A stretch of DNA of 39,706 bases from Chlamydiota bacterium (GCA_013286645.1 JABDFJ010000018.1:1-39706), one strand, 5' to 3'; counted from the first letter of the stretch, positions 1 through 8,406 are shown. Notes: generated by a model from the sequence alone, not told the origin. Program-made: numbers and translations.

Positions 1-110
1 ATAGGGTCGAATTGCATCATCGCAATCCGCAAAAAAAATATGTCTATAAGTTGATAGCTTTTGATGCTGCAGGAGATCAAAGCACACCATTAGTAGTGAA
101 ATTGCCCTAG
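1..110 (+). CDS. C-terminal end of an unidentified protein (5' partial)
   Basis: An open frame runs in from the left edge (codons in the frame of base 3) and stops at TAG 108-110, giving about 35 residues. The tail reads YVYKLIAFDAAGDQSTPLVV, which resembles the last two strands of a fibronectin type III-like domain (a Y-x-V-x-A-x-D-x-x-G-x-x-S pattern). That is a weak pattern match on a short piece. The rest of the gene lies outside the window. No terminator hairpin with a T-tract follows; a mosaic of repeats starts about 15 bases downstream. Confidence 0.4.
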   Translation, partial: RVELHHRNPQKKYVYKLIAFDAAGDQSTPLVVKLP

Positions 111-508
111 TGCGAGCCTTAGGAAATGGACCGTGTGGGACGATTGCAAAAGTCAACTACTGAACAAAAAAATAACAAGATGGGCAGGATGATTAATTAG
201 GAACTGATAGTAATTTTTCGTAAAGTCCCATATTTTCGGGCACGGGCACGGCCACGGGCAACGGTTTTTTTAGCGGGAATTGCTGTCATGTGCGGTATCA
301 TCTGGAAAAAAAAGTAATGTTATGCTAATATGCATCCTAATGCCAAAAATGGGGGCATTTGTCCTAGAGAGGCTGTGAAAAAATCGTCAACGCACGGACT
401 TAGATCCCGGCGGTTGCCAGTGTTTTTACCGTCTCAGAGGTGTTTTAATTTCGCAAGTACCTTTTTTACCCTAAAATCAAGGTTATTTCCTTTCGGAGCA
501 TTCGGTCG
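111..508. other. Gene-poor region with mosaic of repeat pieces upstream of the PP2C gene
   Basis: No convincing gene is seen. Three pieces recur elsewhere in the window. Bases 126-153 have two TGGAC-like units followed by GACGATTGCAAAAGT, the end motif of the palindrome at 36534-36589. Bases 183-204 have CAGGATG followed by AATTAGGAACT, as in 27416-27476. Bases 213-285 are a GGGCAC hexamer element. The stretch 290-508 has no recognisable promoter or RNA. A 61-codon frame at 330-515 has no family resemblance and is left out. Confidence 0.6.
213..285 (+). repeat. GGGCAC hexamer repeat element, copy A
   Basis: About four hexamers (GGGCAC, GGGCAC, GGCCAC, GGGCAA) lie at 238-261. They are preceded by TCGTAAAGTCCCATATTTTC and followed by CGGTTTTTTTAGCGGGAATT. 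The same left flank occurs at the copy at 9570-9640 and both flanks at 21806-21880 (both on the other strand), so the hexamer run is the variable core of a defined element and not a simple microsatellite. Confidence 0.75.
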
Positions 509-1303
509 ATGGTAGTCACACATCTGATGTCGTCTAGGATAATGGCATGTGGCCAATCTGATATGGGGTTGGTACGCCAAAATAATGAAGATGTGTGGGC
601 TACATTACCTGCTGATTTTTTTTATGTATTAGCGGATGGGATGGGCGGACACCTAGCGGGTGAAGTGGCTGCGCGGGAAACAGTGGAGATACTCTGCCGC
701 ATTGTAAAAAAGAAAATCACACCGGTGATTAAAGGGTTATCCCTGCCAGAAATCAAAGATCTCATGCGCCGTGCTATCTGTCATGCTAATGCGGTAGTTT
801 TTAGAATGAGTCGCGCAAGTCATGATTTTAGAGGCATGGGTACAACTGTATGCTGCCTTTTATTTCATGAGGACAGTCTAGTTTTTGCCCATGTAGGGGA
901 TAGCCGCATCTATCGCTACAGAGAAAAGCGGTTAACCCAGCTAACAAAAGATCATTCTTTACTAGCCGATCTCGTCGATCAAGGGCAGCTTGATGAAAGA
1001 CAAGCATCCGATTTTCATTATAAAAATATCATTACTAAAGCCGTAGGTACAGAACCGCGCATTGAGCCTTCCGTTGAATTGACGGATGTGAGAGTCAATG
1101 ACCTTTATCTTATGTGTTCAGACGGACTTTCAGATCTTGTAACTGCACAAGAAATTGAAACTGCTATGTCTCTAGCAATGTCTATTGAGCAAATGGCTCA
1201 GTGTCTCATCGCGATGGCCAATGAACGAGGTGGACGCGATAATATTACAGTTGTGATTGCAAAAATTGAAGGAATGGATGAGTCCAAGGATCTATCTCGA
1301 TAA
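509..1303 (+). CDS. PP2C-family protein serine/threonine phosphatase
   Basis: A metal-dependent phosphatase that removes phosphate from Ser/Thr, likely the partner of chlamydial Pkn-type kinases. The PP2C motifs are in order: RQNNED at residues 23-28, the metal-binding LADGMGG with D43, GMGTT, FAHVGDSRIYRYR, LTKDHS, the second metal site CSDGLSD, and GGRDNIT near the end. At 264 residues it is a single catalytic domain with no membrane segment, so it is cytosolic. The start at 509 is preceded by GGAG at 495-498. In-frame ATGs at 527 and 542 are alternatives, and 542 would give the usual short lead before the first motif. Its 3' end overlaps the desulfurase gene, so the two are probably cotranscribed. 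The pairing matches the CT259-CT258 order of Chlamydia. Confidence 0.93.
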   Translation: MVVTHLMSSRIMACGQSDMGLVRQNNEDVWATLPADFFYVLADGMGGHLAGEVAARETVEILCRIVKKKITPVIKGLSLPEIKDLMRRAICHANAVVFRMSRASHDFRGMGTTVCCLLFHEDSLVFAHVGDSRIYRYREKRLTQLTKDHSLLADLVDQGQLDERQASDFHYKNIITKAVGTEPRIEPSVELTDVRVNDLYLMCSDGLSDLVTAQEIETAMSLAMSIEQMAQCLIAMANERGGRDNITVVIAKIEGMDESKDLSR

Positions 1304-2411
1304 TAATGCAAGCACCTTTACTGACCCACGCGTCATCGATTATTTGATAGGTGTGATGCCTACTATAATGGGCAATCCATCTAGCTCTCATGCTTTCGGG
1401 CAAAAGGTGCGTGGGTTGCTTACGCAAGCGCGCACAACGATGGCAGCGTACCTCAAAGTAAAACCTCAAGAACTCATCATCACTTCAGGTGGCACCGAAG
1501 GTGCTAATCTGTTATTGCGTGGTCTGATGGACTTAAACGGCCAAGGCCATATGATTACCTCCCGTGCAGAGCATTCTTGTGTATATGCTGCAGCAAAGTA
1601 TATGGAACGCCGTGGATACCAAATTTCCTTTTTGGAACCTGGTGAATGGGGGGCTGTGACACCTGCTGCCGTGCGTTCTGCTATTCGTGAAAATACAAAG
1701 CTCATTTGTTTGATGGCTGTAAATAATGAAACCGGTGTAAAAACTGATGTTGCAGCTATTGCCCAAATCGCCGAAGAACATTCAATCCCTTTTTTTGTCG
1801 ATGCCGTCTCTTTGCTGGGTAAGGAAGTTGTTGATATTCCAGCTGGGGTGTCTGCAATGTTTTTCAGTGGCCACAAGTTCCATGCTCCACAAGGCGTAGG
1901 GCTATGCTTCATTCGCAGTGGCCTGAAATTACAACCTTTGATGTTAGGGGGAGAGCACGAGTATGGGCGACGTGCCGGTACAGAAAATGTGACGGGAGCG
2001 CTGGCATTAGCGAAGGCGATTGAATTGTTACAAACCGAGCTTCCGCAAGCTACTGCCAAGATGCTCACTTTACGCGATCGTTTTGAAAACAGCATCCAAA
2101 GTGCTTTAAATGACGTCTTTATAAATGGACAAGGACCGCGCATTTGTAATGTTAGCAATTTGGCGTTTGCAGGTGTCGATGGTGAAGCCATGTTGATGGC
2201 TCTTGATGTGGCTGGAGTGGCTGCAAGTCATGGTTCGGCATGTGCTTCAGGGGCTCTTGAGCCGTCAAGAATATTACTAGGCATGGGATTGTCTTTAGAA
2301 CGTGTGAATGCATCGATACGCTTTTCGTTGAGTCGCATGACGACAGAAGATGAAATCGATAGGGCCGTAAGCATCATCGTGCCATTAGTCAACCGCTTAC
2401 ATACGTGTTGA
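1278..2411 (+). CDS. nifS: Cysteine desulfurase, NifS/IscS-type
   Basis: A PLP enzyme that takes sulfur from L-cysteine for Fe-S clusters and thio-modifications; ttcA later in this window is a likely consumer of such sulfur. The fold-type I signatures are complete: YLDNNAST at the N-terminus, the PLP-stacking His in AEHS, NNETG, the PLP aspartate in VDAVS, the Schiff-base Lys200 in SGHKFHAPQG and the persulfide Cys322 in HGSACASG. The start was set at ATG 1278, with AAGGA five bases upstream, not at the in-frame TTG at 1257. It overlaps the PP2C gene by 26 bp. The 377-residue length is normal. The stop overlaps the convergent CNNM gene by 15 bp. Confidence 0.94.
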   Translation: MSPRIYLDNNASTFTDPRVIDYLIGVMPTIMGNPSSSHAFGQKVRGLLTQARTTMAAYLKVKPQELIITSGGTEGANLLLRGLMDLNGQGHMITSRAEHSCVYAAAKYMERRGYQISFLEPGEWGAVTPAAVRSAIRENTKLICLMAVNNETGVKTDVAAIAQIAEEHSIPFFVDAVSLLGKEVVDIPAGVSAMFFSGHKFHAPQGVGLCFIRSGLKLQPLMLGGEHEYGRRAGTENVTGALALAKAIELLQTELPQATAKMLTLRDRFENSIQSALNDVFINGQGPRICNVSNLAFAGVDGEAMLMALDVAGVAASHGSACASGALEPSRILLGMGLSLERVNASIRFSLSRMTTEDEIDRAVSIIVPLVNRLHTC

Positions 2412-3644
2412 AATGCTAATGGTTTTGACGTCAAGCAGTGATGTCTCTTTGACAGTAAGCTCAAGAGGTGAAATGTAAATCGATTCCCCCTTTTCAGGGT
2501 GATGTCCAAGAGTGTTTGTAATTAGATCAGAAAGTGATAAGGTGGGATCTTGATCTAAAAGTACATCGAATTGTGCATTGAAATCGCCCACAGTCATGTC
2601 CCCGGAAAATGTTTTATCTATCAGCATCAGTTTTTTCTGTTGCAAGGCTGTTTTGGGCTCAGGGGCGTAAGAAATTTCACCAAAAATCTCTTCAAGGACA
2701 TCGTTAAGATGGATGATTCCAACGCCTTTACCATGTTTATTTAAGACGATCGCCACACTTTCATTGTTAGTGCGGAATTGCTTTAGGATTTGTAATAGGC
2801 TGGCAGTTTCTGGCACGAACCATGGCGGACGAGCATAATCACGCACACGATGCTTTTCGGCCGCGCGCAGCATATCACGCGGGTAGGCGATGGCGATGAT
2901 GTTAGTAATATCTCTATTGTATAAAGGGATATAATTTAATCCTGTTTTGGTCAGCAAAGCTTCTGCTTGGACGATGGTAGCATTAGATGGGAGCGCTTCG
3001 TAGATGTCAAGAGGCTCTAATACTTGTCGTAAGTCTTTATTGCGCAAACTGAAAATATTTGTTGCAATCGCGCTGAATTCGGCACTATCGCTATCGGGTG
3101 ATAACTCATCACTATGTTCTTCTAGAATCTTTTGCAATTCCTCTTGGCTTAGATAGATATTCGCATCGGCTTCTTTGCCTCCAACGAGGAAATTGCCGAG
3201 CTTAGAAACGAGGCTTACACACCACAGAAGGGGCGTCATCAGCTTTGCAGATAGATAAACAAGAGGTACACCGAGCATAGCCACATGTTCTGCATAATGG
3301 CGAGCGGCGAACATTGGGGCGAGCTCGCCGAAAATGACAACCAAGATCACTTGGGTGAGTGGTGCTAAATCGGGGCTTAAGCCTATGGCAGCATAAAATT
3401 CACGCGAACATTCAGAACCTACAACCAAGCCTATATTTACGCCAATGAGGGTGGTACCAAATAGTCTTGAGGGGTTTTGTAGCAAATAGTTGAGCCAGAT
3501 GGCCCTTTTGTAACCTTTGCTTACATAGTATTGTAGACGCACCTTGTTGAAGGAAACACATGCCATTTCGAGCATGGAGTAAAAAGCCAAAAACATGATC
3601 GAAACAATATTGCATATTAACCATATTAGGGCGTTTTCATTCAT
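2397..3644 (-). CDS. CNNM/HlyC-CorC family membrane protein with CBS pair (first paralog, downstream)
   Basis: A 415-residue protein of the family often annotated as hemolysin or as a magnesium/cobalt transporter. Domains in order: a DUF21 membrane region with about four hydrophobic segments (residues 5-30, 60-80, 90-110 and 120-150), a CBS pair at about 205-320, and a C-terminal CorC_HlyC-type domain at about 335-410. It starts 5 bp after the stop of the second paralog and so forms a two-gene operon with it. In Chlamydia two adjacent genes of this family (CT256/CT257) occupy the same place next to nifS. The exact ion or substrate cannot be read from the sequence. Confidence 0.88.
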   Translation of the reverse strand: MNENALIWLICNIVSIMFLAFYSMLEMACVSFNKVRLQYYVSKGYKRAIWLNYLLQNPSRLFGTTLIGVNIGLVVGSECSREFYAAIGLSPDLAPLTQVILVVIFGELAPMFAARHYAEHVAMLGVPLVYLSAKLMTPLLWCVSLVSKLGNFLVGGKEADANIYLSQEELQKILEEHSDELSPDSDSAEFSAIATNIFSLRNKDLRQVLEPLDIYEALPSNATIVQAEALLTKTGLNYIPLYNRDITNIIAIAYPRDMLRAAEKHRVRDYARPPWFVPETASLLQILKQFRTNNESVAIVLNKHGKGVGIIHLNDVLEEIFGEISYAPEPKTALQQKKLMLIDKTFSGDMTVGDFNAQFDVLLDQDPTLSLSDLITNTLGHHPEKGESIYISPLELTVKETSLLDVKTISISTRM

Positions 3645-3649
3645 AGCTG

Positions 3650-4921
3650 TTATTCATTGGAATTCTGTTGTTTTTTGGCATGAGGTGTTGTCAACTTGCG
3701 AATATAGAGACGGCGGATCTTATTTGGATCTGCGGCCAAAACCTGAAAAAGAAAATCTTGTATCTCGAATTTTGTGCCACTTTTGGGGATATCTTCCAAC
3801 TGTTCCGTCAACCAGCCTCCGATCGTTAGCATATTATTTTCACTAGTCAAGTTGACTCCAAAAATTTCATTAAATTCGTCGAGTTCCAGGCGTCCACTTG
3901 CGATGATTTCATTGAGTCCGGCTCGAGTATAAAGGCGTTTTGTATCACGTAGATCGTCAATATCGCCAATGACTTCTTCAACAATGTCTTCACGTGTGAT
4001 TAACCCCGAAATAGATCCATATTCATCGACAACTAGCGCCAAAACCTGTTTGTGTTCATCAAAACGGCGTACTAGTGTTCTGGCTGGTGTGGCTTCTGGC
4101 ACGTATAAAGGTTTGATCAGGTGTTTGATTAGCTGTGATGGCGTTTGAATAGTTTTTCTATGTAAAAAAAACTGCCGCGCGGTCATGATGCCTAGCACTG
4201 TATCAATGGATTTGTCACATACAGGCAAGCGTGAGCATTTTTGATCTACAAAGAGATAGGTGAGCTTTGATAATGAATCATTGATATCATAAAAGAGAAT
4301 ATCTTCGCGTGGCCGCATCATTTCTTTCACGGTGGCATCTTGTAGATTCAGATACCCCCACACCAATTCAGCTTCATCATGATTTAATACCCCAACCTCT
4401 TGGGAGGTCTTCAGCACATGTTTAAGCTCCTCTTTGGAAATGCTTTCCTCTTTATGCAAAAAGAAGAAGAGCGCGCGAGATACTGGTACCGTGACGTCGA
4501 TGATCAGTTTTCGGAGGGGACTTAAAATTTTTTGCATTGTATTGATGAAAGGAGCCACAATATTAGCTATGCGCACATTATTTTGTAGGCCTATATACTT
4601 GGGGATAATTTCGCCTAAGAATAACATCAATGCAAAAGGGACCCCAACCTTCCAAAGCCAGCTAGCTGTTTCACCAAAAATATGTGAGGTGGTATTTTGG
4701 ATGAGAATATTGACAAGGGTGTTAAGCATGAATACCGTCACCAGCAAAGCGCGGGGTTCTAAGACAAGCTGGGCGATAAGGCGTTTTCGAGGATTGGGAT
4801 TGGATTGATAGGCTTTAATTTTGGTTGAAGGAAGTGAAAAAAGAGCTGTTTCCGAAGCCGAAAAAAAGCCCGAACAGAAAATCAAAAAGATCAAAAACAG
4901 CGTAATAAATCCAATTTCCAT
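3650..4921 (-). CDS. CNNM/HlyC-CorC family membrane protein with CBS pair (second paralog, upstream)
   Basis: A 423-residue paralog of the adjacent gene. It has an N-terminal membrane segment rich in Phe (residues 4-27), further hydrophobic segments to about residue 145 (DUF21), a CBS pair (one half contains MMRPREDILFYD, the other DEYGSISGLITREDIVEEV) and a C-terminal CorC_HlyC domain (ASGRLELDEFNEIFG onwards). The GLITREDIVEEVIGDI motif is typical of the family. It is the first gene of the two-gene operon on this strand. On the minus strand TTGCAT and TATATA lie just upstream with an 18-bp gap, close enough to the ATG that the transcript would have almost no leader. That promoter is a weak inference. 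Confidence 0.88.
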   Translation of the reverse strand: MEIGFITLFLIFLIFCSGFFSASETALFSLPSTKIKAYQSNPNPRKRLIAQLVLEPRALLVTVFMLNTLVNILIQNTTSHIFGETASWLWKVGVPFALMLFLGEIIPKYIGLQNNVRIANIVAPFINTMQKILSPLRKLIIDVTVPVSRALFFFLHKEESISKEELKHVLKTSQEVGVLNHDEAELVWGYLNLQDATVKEMMRPREDILFYDINDSLSKLTYLFVDQKCSRLPVCDKSIDTVLGIMTARQFFLHRKTIQTPSQLIKHLIKPLYVPEATPARTLVRRFDEHKQVLALVVDEYGSISGLITREDIVEEVIGDIDDLRDTKRLYTRAGLNEIIASGRLELDEFNEIFGVNLTSENNMLTIGGWLTEQLEDIPKSGTKFEIQDFLFQVLAADPNKIRRLYIRKLTTPHAKKQQNSNE

Positions 4922-5001
4922 GATTGGACATATATAGCTAATACCACAAAATTAATGCAAGCGCTCACAATTCGTTTAGACTTCTTACACCTTTTCGTGC
5001 C

Positions 5002-5198
5002 CGTGTGCGTGCCCGTGCCCATGCCCGAAAAAAGCGTTGGATGAAAGCGTGATAGGTAAGCTGAAAAATTTTAGGTTCAGGGCGATAGCTACAGGAATGG
5101 TCAAAATCAAACCCAATATCTGGAATTGCTTTTAGTAATTTTACCTTAATCAACACGTTTCGCAAGTAAGTTCGGGCACGGGCACGGGCACGCACACG
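5002..5198. repeat. Inverted pair of GGGCAC-type repeats (27-nt arms)
   Basis: The arm at 5002-5028 is the reverse complement of 5172-5198 over 27 nt with one mismatch. Each arm is a run of GGGCAC-type hexamers interrupted by GCACAC. The spacer (5029-5171) holds no gene. A 90-codon reverse frame spans the area but is only the Arg-Ala reading of the hexamers. A third shorter piece, GCACACGGGCACG, lies at 5763-5775. Confidence 0.75.
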
Positions 5199-5762
5199 CA
5201 TCCTATTACCCATAAGTCGTATAAGCATCTTATTCATAAATGTTTGCGCTAAGTCCGGAGCGATAGCAAAGGACGCTCGAACCGAACATAATCCATAAAG
5301 AACTTAGAGAGTCCATTATTGTCCGATTTTTCTTTAACGCAAAGAAAAGGCACAAGAACGCAAAGACGCAAAGAACAACAAGATACGTAACCAATATTGT
5401 CTTGTAGCTACCTCACAATCTCTTGAATTGCTGAGGCAATTCAAGAGAGGGTATCGTTAGCAGCGCTTAGGGCGCTGCTAACATAATTTTTGTCTGCGAC
5501 GCAGTGATCTTTAGAAATCAGCGTCGCAGACAAAAAACATGCAAATATCGCCTTAAGCGATGTTTGCGAGAACTCCTTTTTGATTGCCTCAGCAAGCAAA
5601 AAAGCTAGGGCTTTCCCTCAATGCAGTCTTGGTTACGTATCTTGTTGTTCTTTGCGCCTTTGCGTTCTTGTGCCTTTTCTTTGCGTTAAAAAATAATCGG
5701 ACAATAATGCACTTATTAATACTACTAGAGATGGTTGTCGATACTTATGGGTAATAGGATGC
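5198..5762. repeat. Nested long inverted repeat (outer 20-nt arms, inner 79-nt arms, three internal hairpins)
   Basis: The outer arms GCATCCTATTACCCATAAGT (5198-5217) and its exact reverse complement (5743-5762) enclose a second inverted repeat. Its arms, 5314-5392 and 5631-5709, are 79 nt long with 3 mismatches by my count. Between them lie three compact hairpins: 5413-5440 (CTCTTGAATTG stem), 5457-5481 (GTTAGCAGCGC stem) and about 5488-5537 (TTTTGTCTGCGACGC stem, longer loop). No open frame of note is present, so this looks like a non-coding element and not a transposon with a gene. It fills the gap between the CNNM operon and the FtsB-like gene. Confidence 0.85.
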
Positions 5763-5797
5763 GCACACGGGCACGAGATTCAGCTGATGCTAGAGGT

Positions 5798-6115
5798 TTA
5801 CTGTGTTACAGCATCATCCGTAAATAGAATTTTGGTTTGCCCTTCTCCCACTAAACCCAGGCCCTTTATTAAGGTGAGTTCCATCCAGGCAGGATCGCTT
5901 TGACTATTGATTTGTAAGAGGAGATCTTCTTGCTGTGTTAGAGCAAGCTTCTTTTCGCGCTGCAGATCGAGATATTGAGCGCTTAATTTTGTGAAATCTT
6001 GATCGCGCTTGAGCAGGCCATGTTCATAAAAAAAATAGCATCCCAAAAGAAATAGTACCACCCACCATGAGGTAATGATAAAATCTTCAATCCAATGGAA
6101 TATTTTTAATAACAT
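5798..6115 (-). CDS. Small bitopic membrane protein, FtsB/DivIC (septum formation initiator)-like
   Basis: A 105-residue protein with one membrane helix at about residues 14-33 (ITSWWVVLFLLGCYFF), then a charged helical stretch at about 37-70 (LLKRDQDFTKLSAQYLDLQ) that can form a coiled coil, then a short tail containing DPAWMELTLIKGLGLVGEGQ. This layout and the closing D-P-x-x-x-E-x-x-x-x-x-x-L-G-x-V-x-x-G-Q pattern match the FtsB/DivIC family of divisome proteins. Chlamydiae divide without FtsZ, so such a protein would serve an atypical divisome. The assignment rests on layout and the tail motif only. Other small coiled-coil membrane proteins would look similar. Confidence 0.55.
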   Translation of the reverse strand: MLLKIFHWIEDFIITSWWVVLFLLGCYFFYEHGLLKRDQDFTKLSAQYLDLQREKKLALTQQEDLLLQINSQSDPAWMELTLIKGLGLVGEGQTKILFTDDAVTQ

Positions 6116-6133
6116 GCTTCTACACTTAAAGGA

Positions 6134-6646
6134 TTAAGGGCTATTGATTGGGCTGCCTATGCGAGAAAGAAGCAGGCGCAACACCTGCAGGGGATGCACA
6201 CAAAAGTATTTAAAAAGACGCCAATAGGTCACTTGTGTCAGAGCTTTGGTGATCGGAGTGGCAAGGTTTTTTTCAGCATCAGCAATCCATTCTTGATGGA
6301 GAAAAAAACAAGGTTGCGGCAGCTGCTTGCTTGAATAAAAGCCTACCTCTCGCGTTTCTTCGCCAGTGGTCAGGGTGCCAGCAACGATTTCACATTCGTA
6401 CACATAAGTATTATTGCTGAGGCGATTGATAGGGGTGTAATGGGCGACGTGGCGACAAATACGAACGTGGAGACCGGTTTCTTCAAACACTTCTCTAATC
6501 GCCGCTTCTTCGGGGGATTCTGTAGCTTCGACACCACCACCAGGAAGCACCCAAATGGGAACATCGCGGCGTTTGAGTAGGACAATTTCATCTTTGGTGG
6601 AGTTAAAGACAATACCGATGACACTGCGCCTGGTTGACGTTTGCAT
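6134..6646 (-). CDS. NUDIX hydrolase
   Basis: A 170-residue pyrophosphohydrolase. The complete Nudix box follows WVLPGG: G-(5)-E-(7)-REVFEETGL, with the catalytic glutamates of REVFEE present. The substrate (a nucleoside diphosphate linked to some moiety) cannot be told from the sequence. The frame is open further upstream through the tRNA-Leu gene, but the real start is ATG at 6646 with AAGGA 11 bases before it; a longer N-terminus would be translated tRNA. The C-terminal half after the box (hydrophobic and aromatic, KALTQVTYWRLFKYF) is longer than in minimal Nudix proteins. It lies just downstream of the tRNA and may be cotranscribed with it. Confidence 0.85.
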   Translation of the reverse strand: MQTSTRRSVIGIVFNSTKDEIVLLKRRDVPIWVLPGGGVEATESPEEAAIREVFEETGLHVRICRHVAHYTPINRLSNNTYVYECEIVAGTLTTGEETREVGFYSSKQLPQPCFFLHQEWIADAEKNLATPITKALTQVTYWRLFKYFCVHPLQVLRLLLSRIGSPINSP

Positions 6647-6681
6647 GGCAGCTATTGTCCTTATAGAATGATCAAAAAGAA

Positions 6682-6763
<82 letters not shown>

Positions 6764-6779
6764 AGCGGGAAGCCGTAAG

Positions 6780-6807
6780 TTTATATGGTTTGTGTCATTT
6801 CCGTCAA
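6780..6807 (-). promoter_or_regulatory. Promoter of tRNA-Leu
   Basis: On the minus strand TTGACG (6802-6807) and TATAAA (6780-6785) are separated by 16 bp. The expected start falls about 10 bases before the mature tRNA 5' end. Confidence 0.65.
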
Positions 6808-6829
6808 TCATTGTTAGCAGTTCCCACAA

Positions 6830-6857
6830 AAAAAGGGACCTCTTTAGGTCCCTTTTT
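6830..6857. terminator. Bidirectional intrinsic terminator-like hairpin
   Basis: A 12-bp perfect stem (AAAAAGGGACCT and its complement) with a CTTT loop and T/A tracts on both sides. It lies between the divergent tRNA-Leu promoter and the M16-like gene, where neither transcript would be expected to end. It may be a leader attenuator for the gene at 6937 or the end of a small transcript not otherwise visible. Confidence 0.6.
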
Positions 6858-6936
6858 CCTATATTAGACTTCTTTAACGGATCTTAATATTTTTTTTGTA
6901 TGCTGCGTTTCAACTTTATTTAATTGTCGGTAGCAA

Positions 6937-8352
6937 ATGCGCTATTTTGTCTATTTTACCTTCCTTTGTTCCCTGTGTATGCAGAGTCTTTGTGCTGACA
7001 CAGATCCTGCTCTGCTGTTTCCTAAAATAAAGATGGAGGTAGTGTCTAAGCAGCTGCTTGAGACAAGTATTCATGCTTCGTTGCTTGAAACGCGCCACTA
7101 TCCAGACGTCAATTTAACGCAGCTGCGTTTGGAAAATGGGATGACAGTATGGCTCAAACCTACGGATTATGAAACAGATGAGATTTCGATTAAGCTGGCA
7201 GCCCTTGGTGGCTATGCTGCCTTGCCAGAAAAAGATCGTGCTTCGGGGGAGCTAGCGGCATCGATTGCATGGGAATCAGGGATGGGACCATATAGCAGCG
7301 ATCAGATTTCTGTTTTGCTTTATGAACATTCACTAGATTTTGTGCCCAAAATACAAGCATACAGTCGTTCTGTAGAAGGCAATTCGCGCAAAGACAGCCT
7401 AGCGGCTTTTTTCCAATGCATCAACATGATATTCATGCAGCAAAACTTCAACCAGGTGGGTTTACAAGCTGCCTTGCGTAATGCTACAAATAGCATTAGT
7501 AAGATAGCTTGCGATTATGACCATGTGTATGAGGCGATGCTATTGCAGCTGAATACACAAGGGGTGCGTGCATTGCAGCCCTTGTCACTGGCAGATCTTT
7601 CCCAAGTGGATTTCGCTGTGGCTAGAGATTTTTTTCAACAGTGTTTTGCAGACCCTGCCGATTTCGTGATTGTGCTTGTCGGTAGTTTTGATATTGAGGA
7701 GACAAAAGCTCTCTTAAATCGCTATTTGGGAGTTATTCCGCGTAAAAATACCACACTAAATTTTGCGCCCAACTTCACAGCATCATTCCCTCCAGGCATC
7801 ACCCAAAAAGAAATCCGATTGACTAATCGTGCCGATTCGTTAACGCGCATTACTTTTCCTTGGCAAAAGCCTATGAGTGATAGAAAAATCTACAAGATGG
7901 CGTTTATCTGTCAAATCATTGAGGCGCGCTTACGTCGCGTTATTACAGAACAGATGAAGTTGTCCTATGGTGTTGATGTCTCGTATGAATTTCCTTACTT
8001 TCCCTATCCAAATAACCCTTGGATTTCCATTCGCTTCCGCTGTGATATGGAGCGTGTTAAAGATTTAAAACGTCTTATTCTGGCAGAGCTGAAAAACCTG
8101 CAAGATAACGGTGTGGACAAAGAAGAAATCGAAGAAATACAAAGACTAGAAGCTGGTAGCAACGATTTTTGGCTACGCGATAATTTTTACTGGATGTCGA
8201 TGCTTACAAATTATTACCTATGGAAATGGGATCCAGAATGGATTTATCGTGGAGAAAAGTTGAGCCAAGAGCTTACTCCTGACTACGTCAATAGTCTGAT
8301 CAGAACCGGCTTCACCCTCACAAATTATAGCGTCCTTACCGCTACTCCCTAA
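6937..8352 (+). CDS. Secreted M16 (insulinase/pitrilysin)-like protein without the zinc motif
   Basis: A 471-residue protein with an N-terminal signal peptide (hydrophobic residues 3-19, ending at SLCA). The body looks like the C-terminal, non-catalytic M16 half of two-domain pitrilysin/PqqL proteases: LRLENGMTVWLKPTD, then GGYAAL, an ESGMGPYSS loop, and a Rossmann-like ending of the first repeat, DFVIVLVGSFDIEE. The HxxEH zinc motif of the active half is not found anywhere, so this is probably not a peptidase by itself. It may pair with a separate catalytic subunit, or act as a scaffold in the periplasm. There is no obvious Shine-Dalgarno sequence. It ends convergent with brnQ. Confidence 0.75.
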   Translation: MRYFVYFTFLCSLCMQSLCADTDPALLFPKIKMEVVSKQLLETSIHASLLETRHYPDVNLTQLRLENGMTVWLKPTDYETDEISIKLAALGGYAALPEKDRASGELAASIAWESGMGPYSSDQISVLLYEHSLDFVPKIQAYSRSVEGNSRKDSLAAFFQCINMIFMQQNFNQVGLQAALRNATNSISKIACDYDHVYEAMLLQLNTQGVRALQPLSLADLSQVDFAVARDFFQQCFADPADFVIVLVGSFDIEETKALLNRYLGVIPRKNTTLNFAPNFTASFPPGITQKEIRLTNRADSLTRITFPWQKPMSDRKIYKMAFICQIIEARLRRVITEQMKLSYGVDVSYEFPYFPYPNNPWISIRFRCDMERVKDLKRLILAELKNLQDNGVDKEEIEEIQRLEAGSNDFWLRDNFYWMSMLTNYYLWKWDPEWIYRGEKLSQELTPDYVNSLIRTGFTLTNYSVLTATP

Positions 8353-8406
8353 TTCTCTCGGTTGTAGAGACTGACAGGAAGCTATGATCTTATCTTTTAT
8401 AACTTT

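Noticed and set aside
330-515. 61-codon frame upstream of the PP2C gene
   Set aside because: No ribosome site, atypical residue use, overlaps the PP2C start.
4965-5237. 90-codon reverse-strand frame with RARARART stretches
   Set aside because: It is the translation of GGGCAC-type hexamers across an inverted repeat; no ribosome site, no family.
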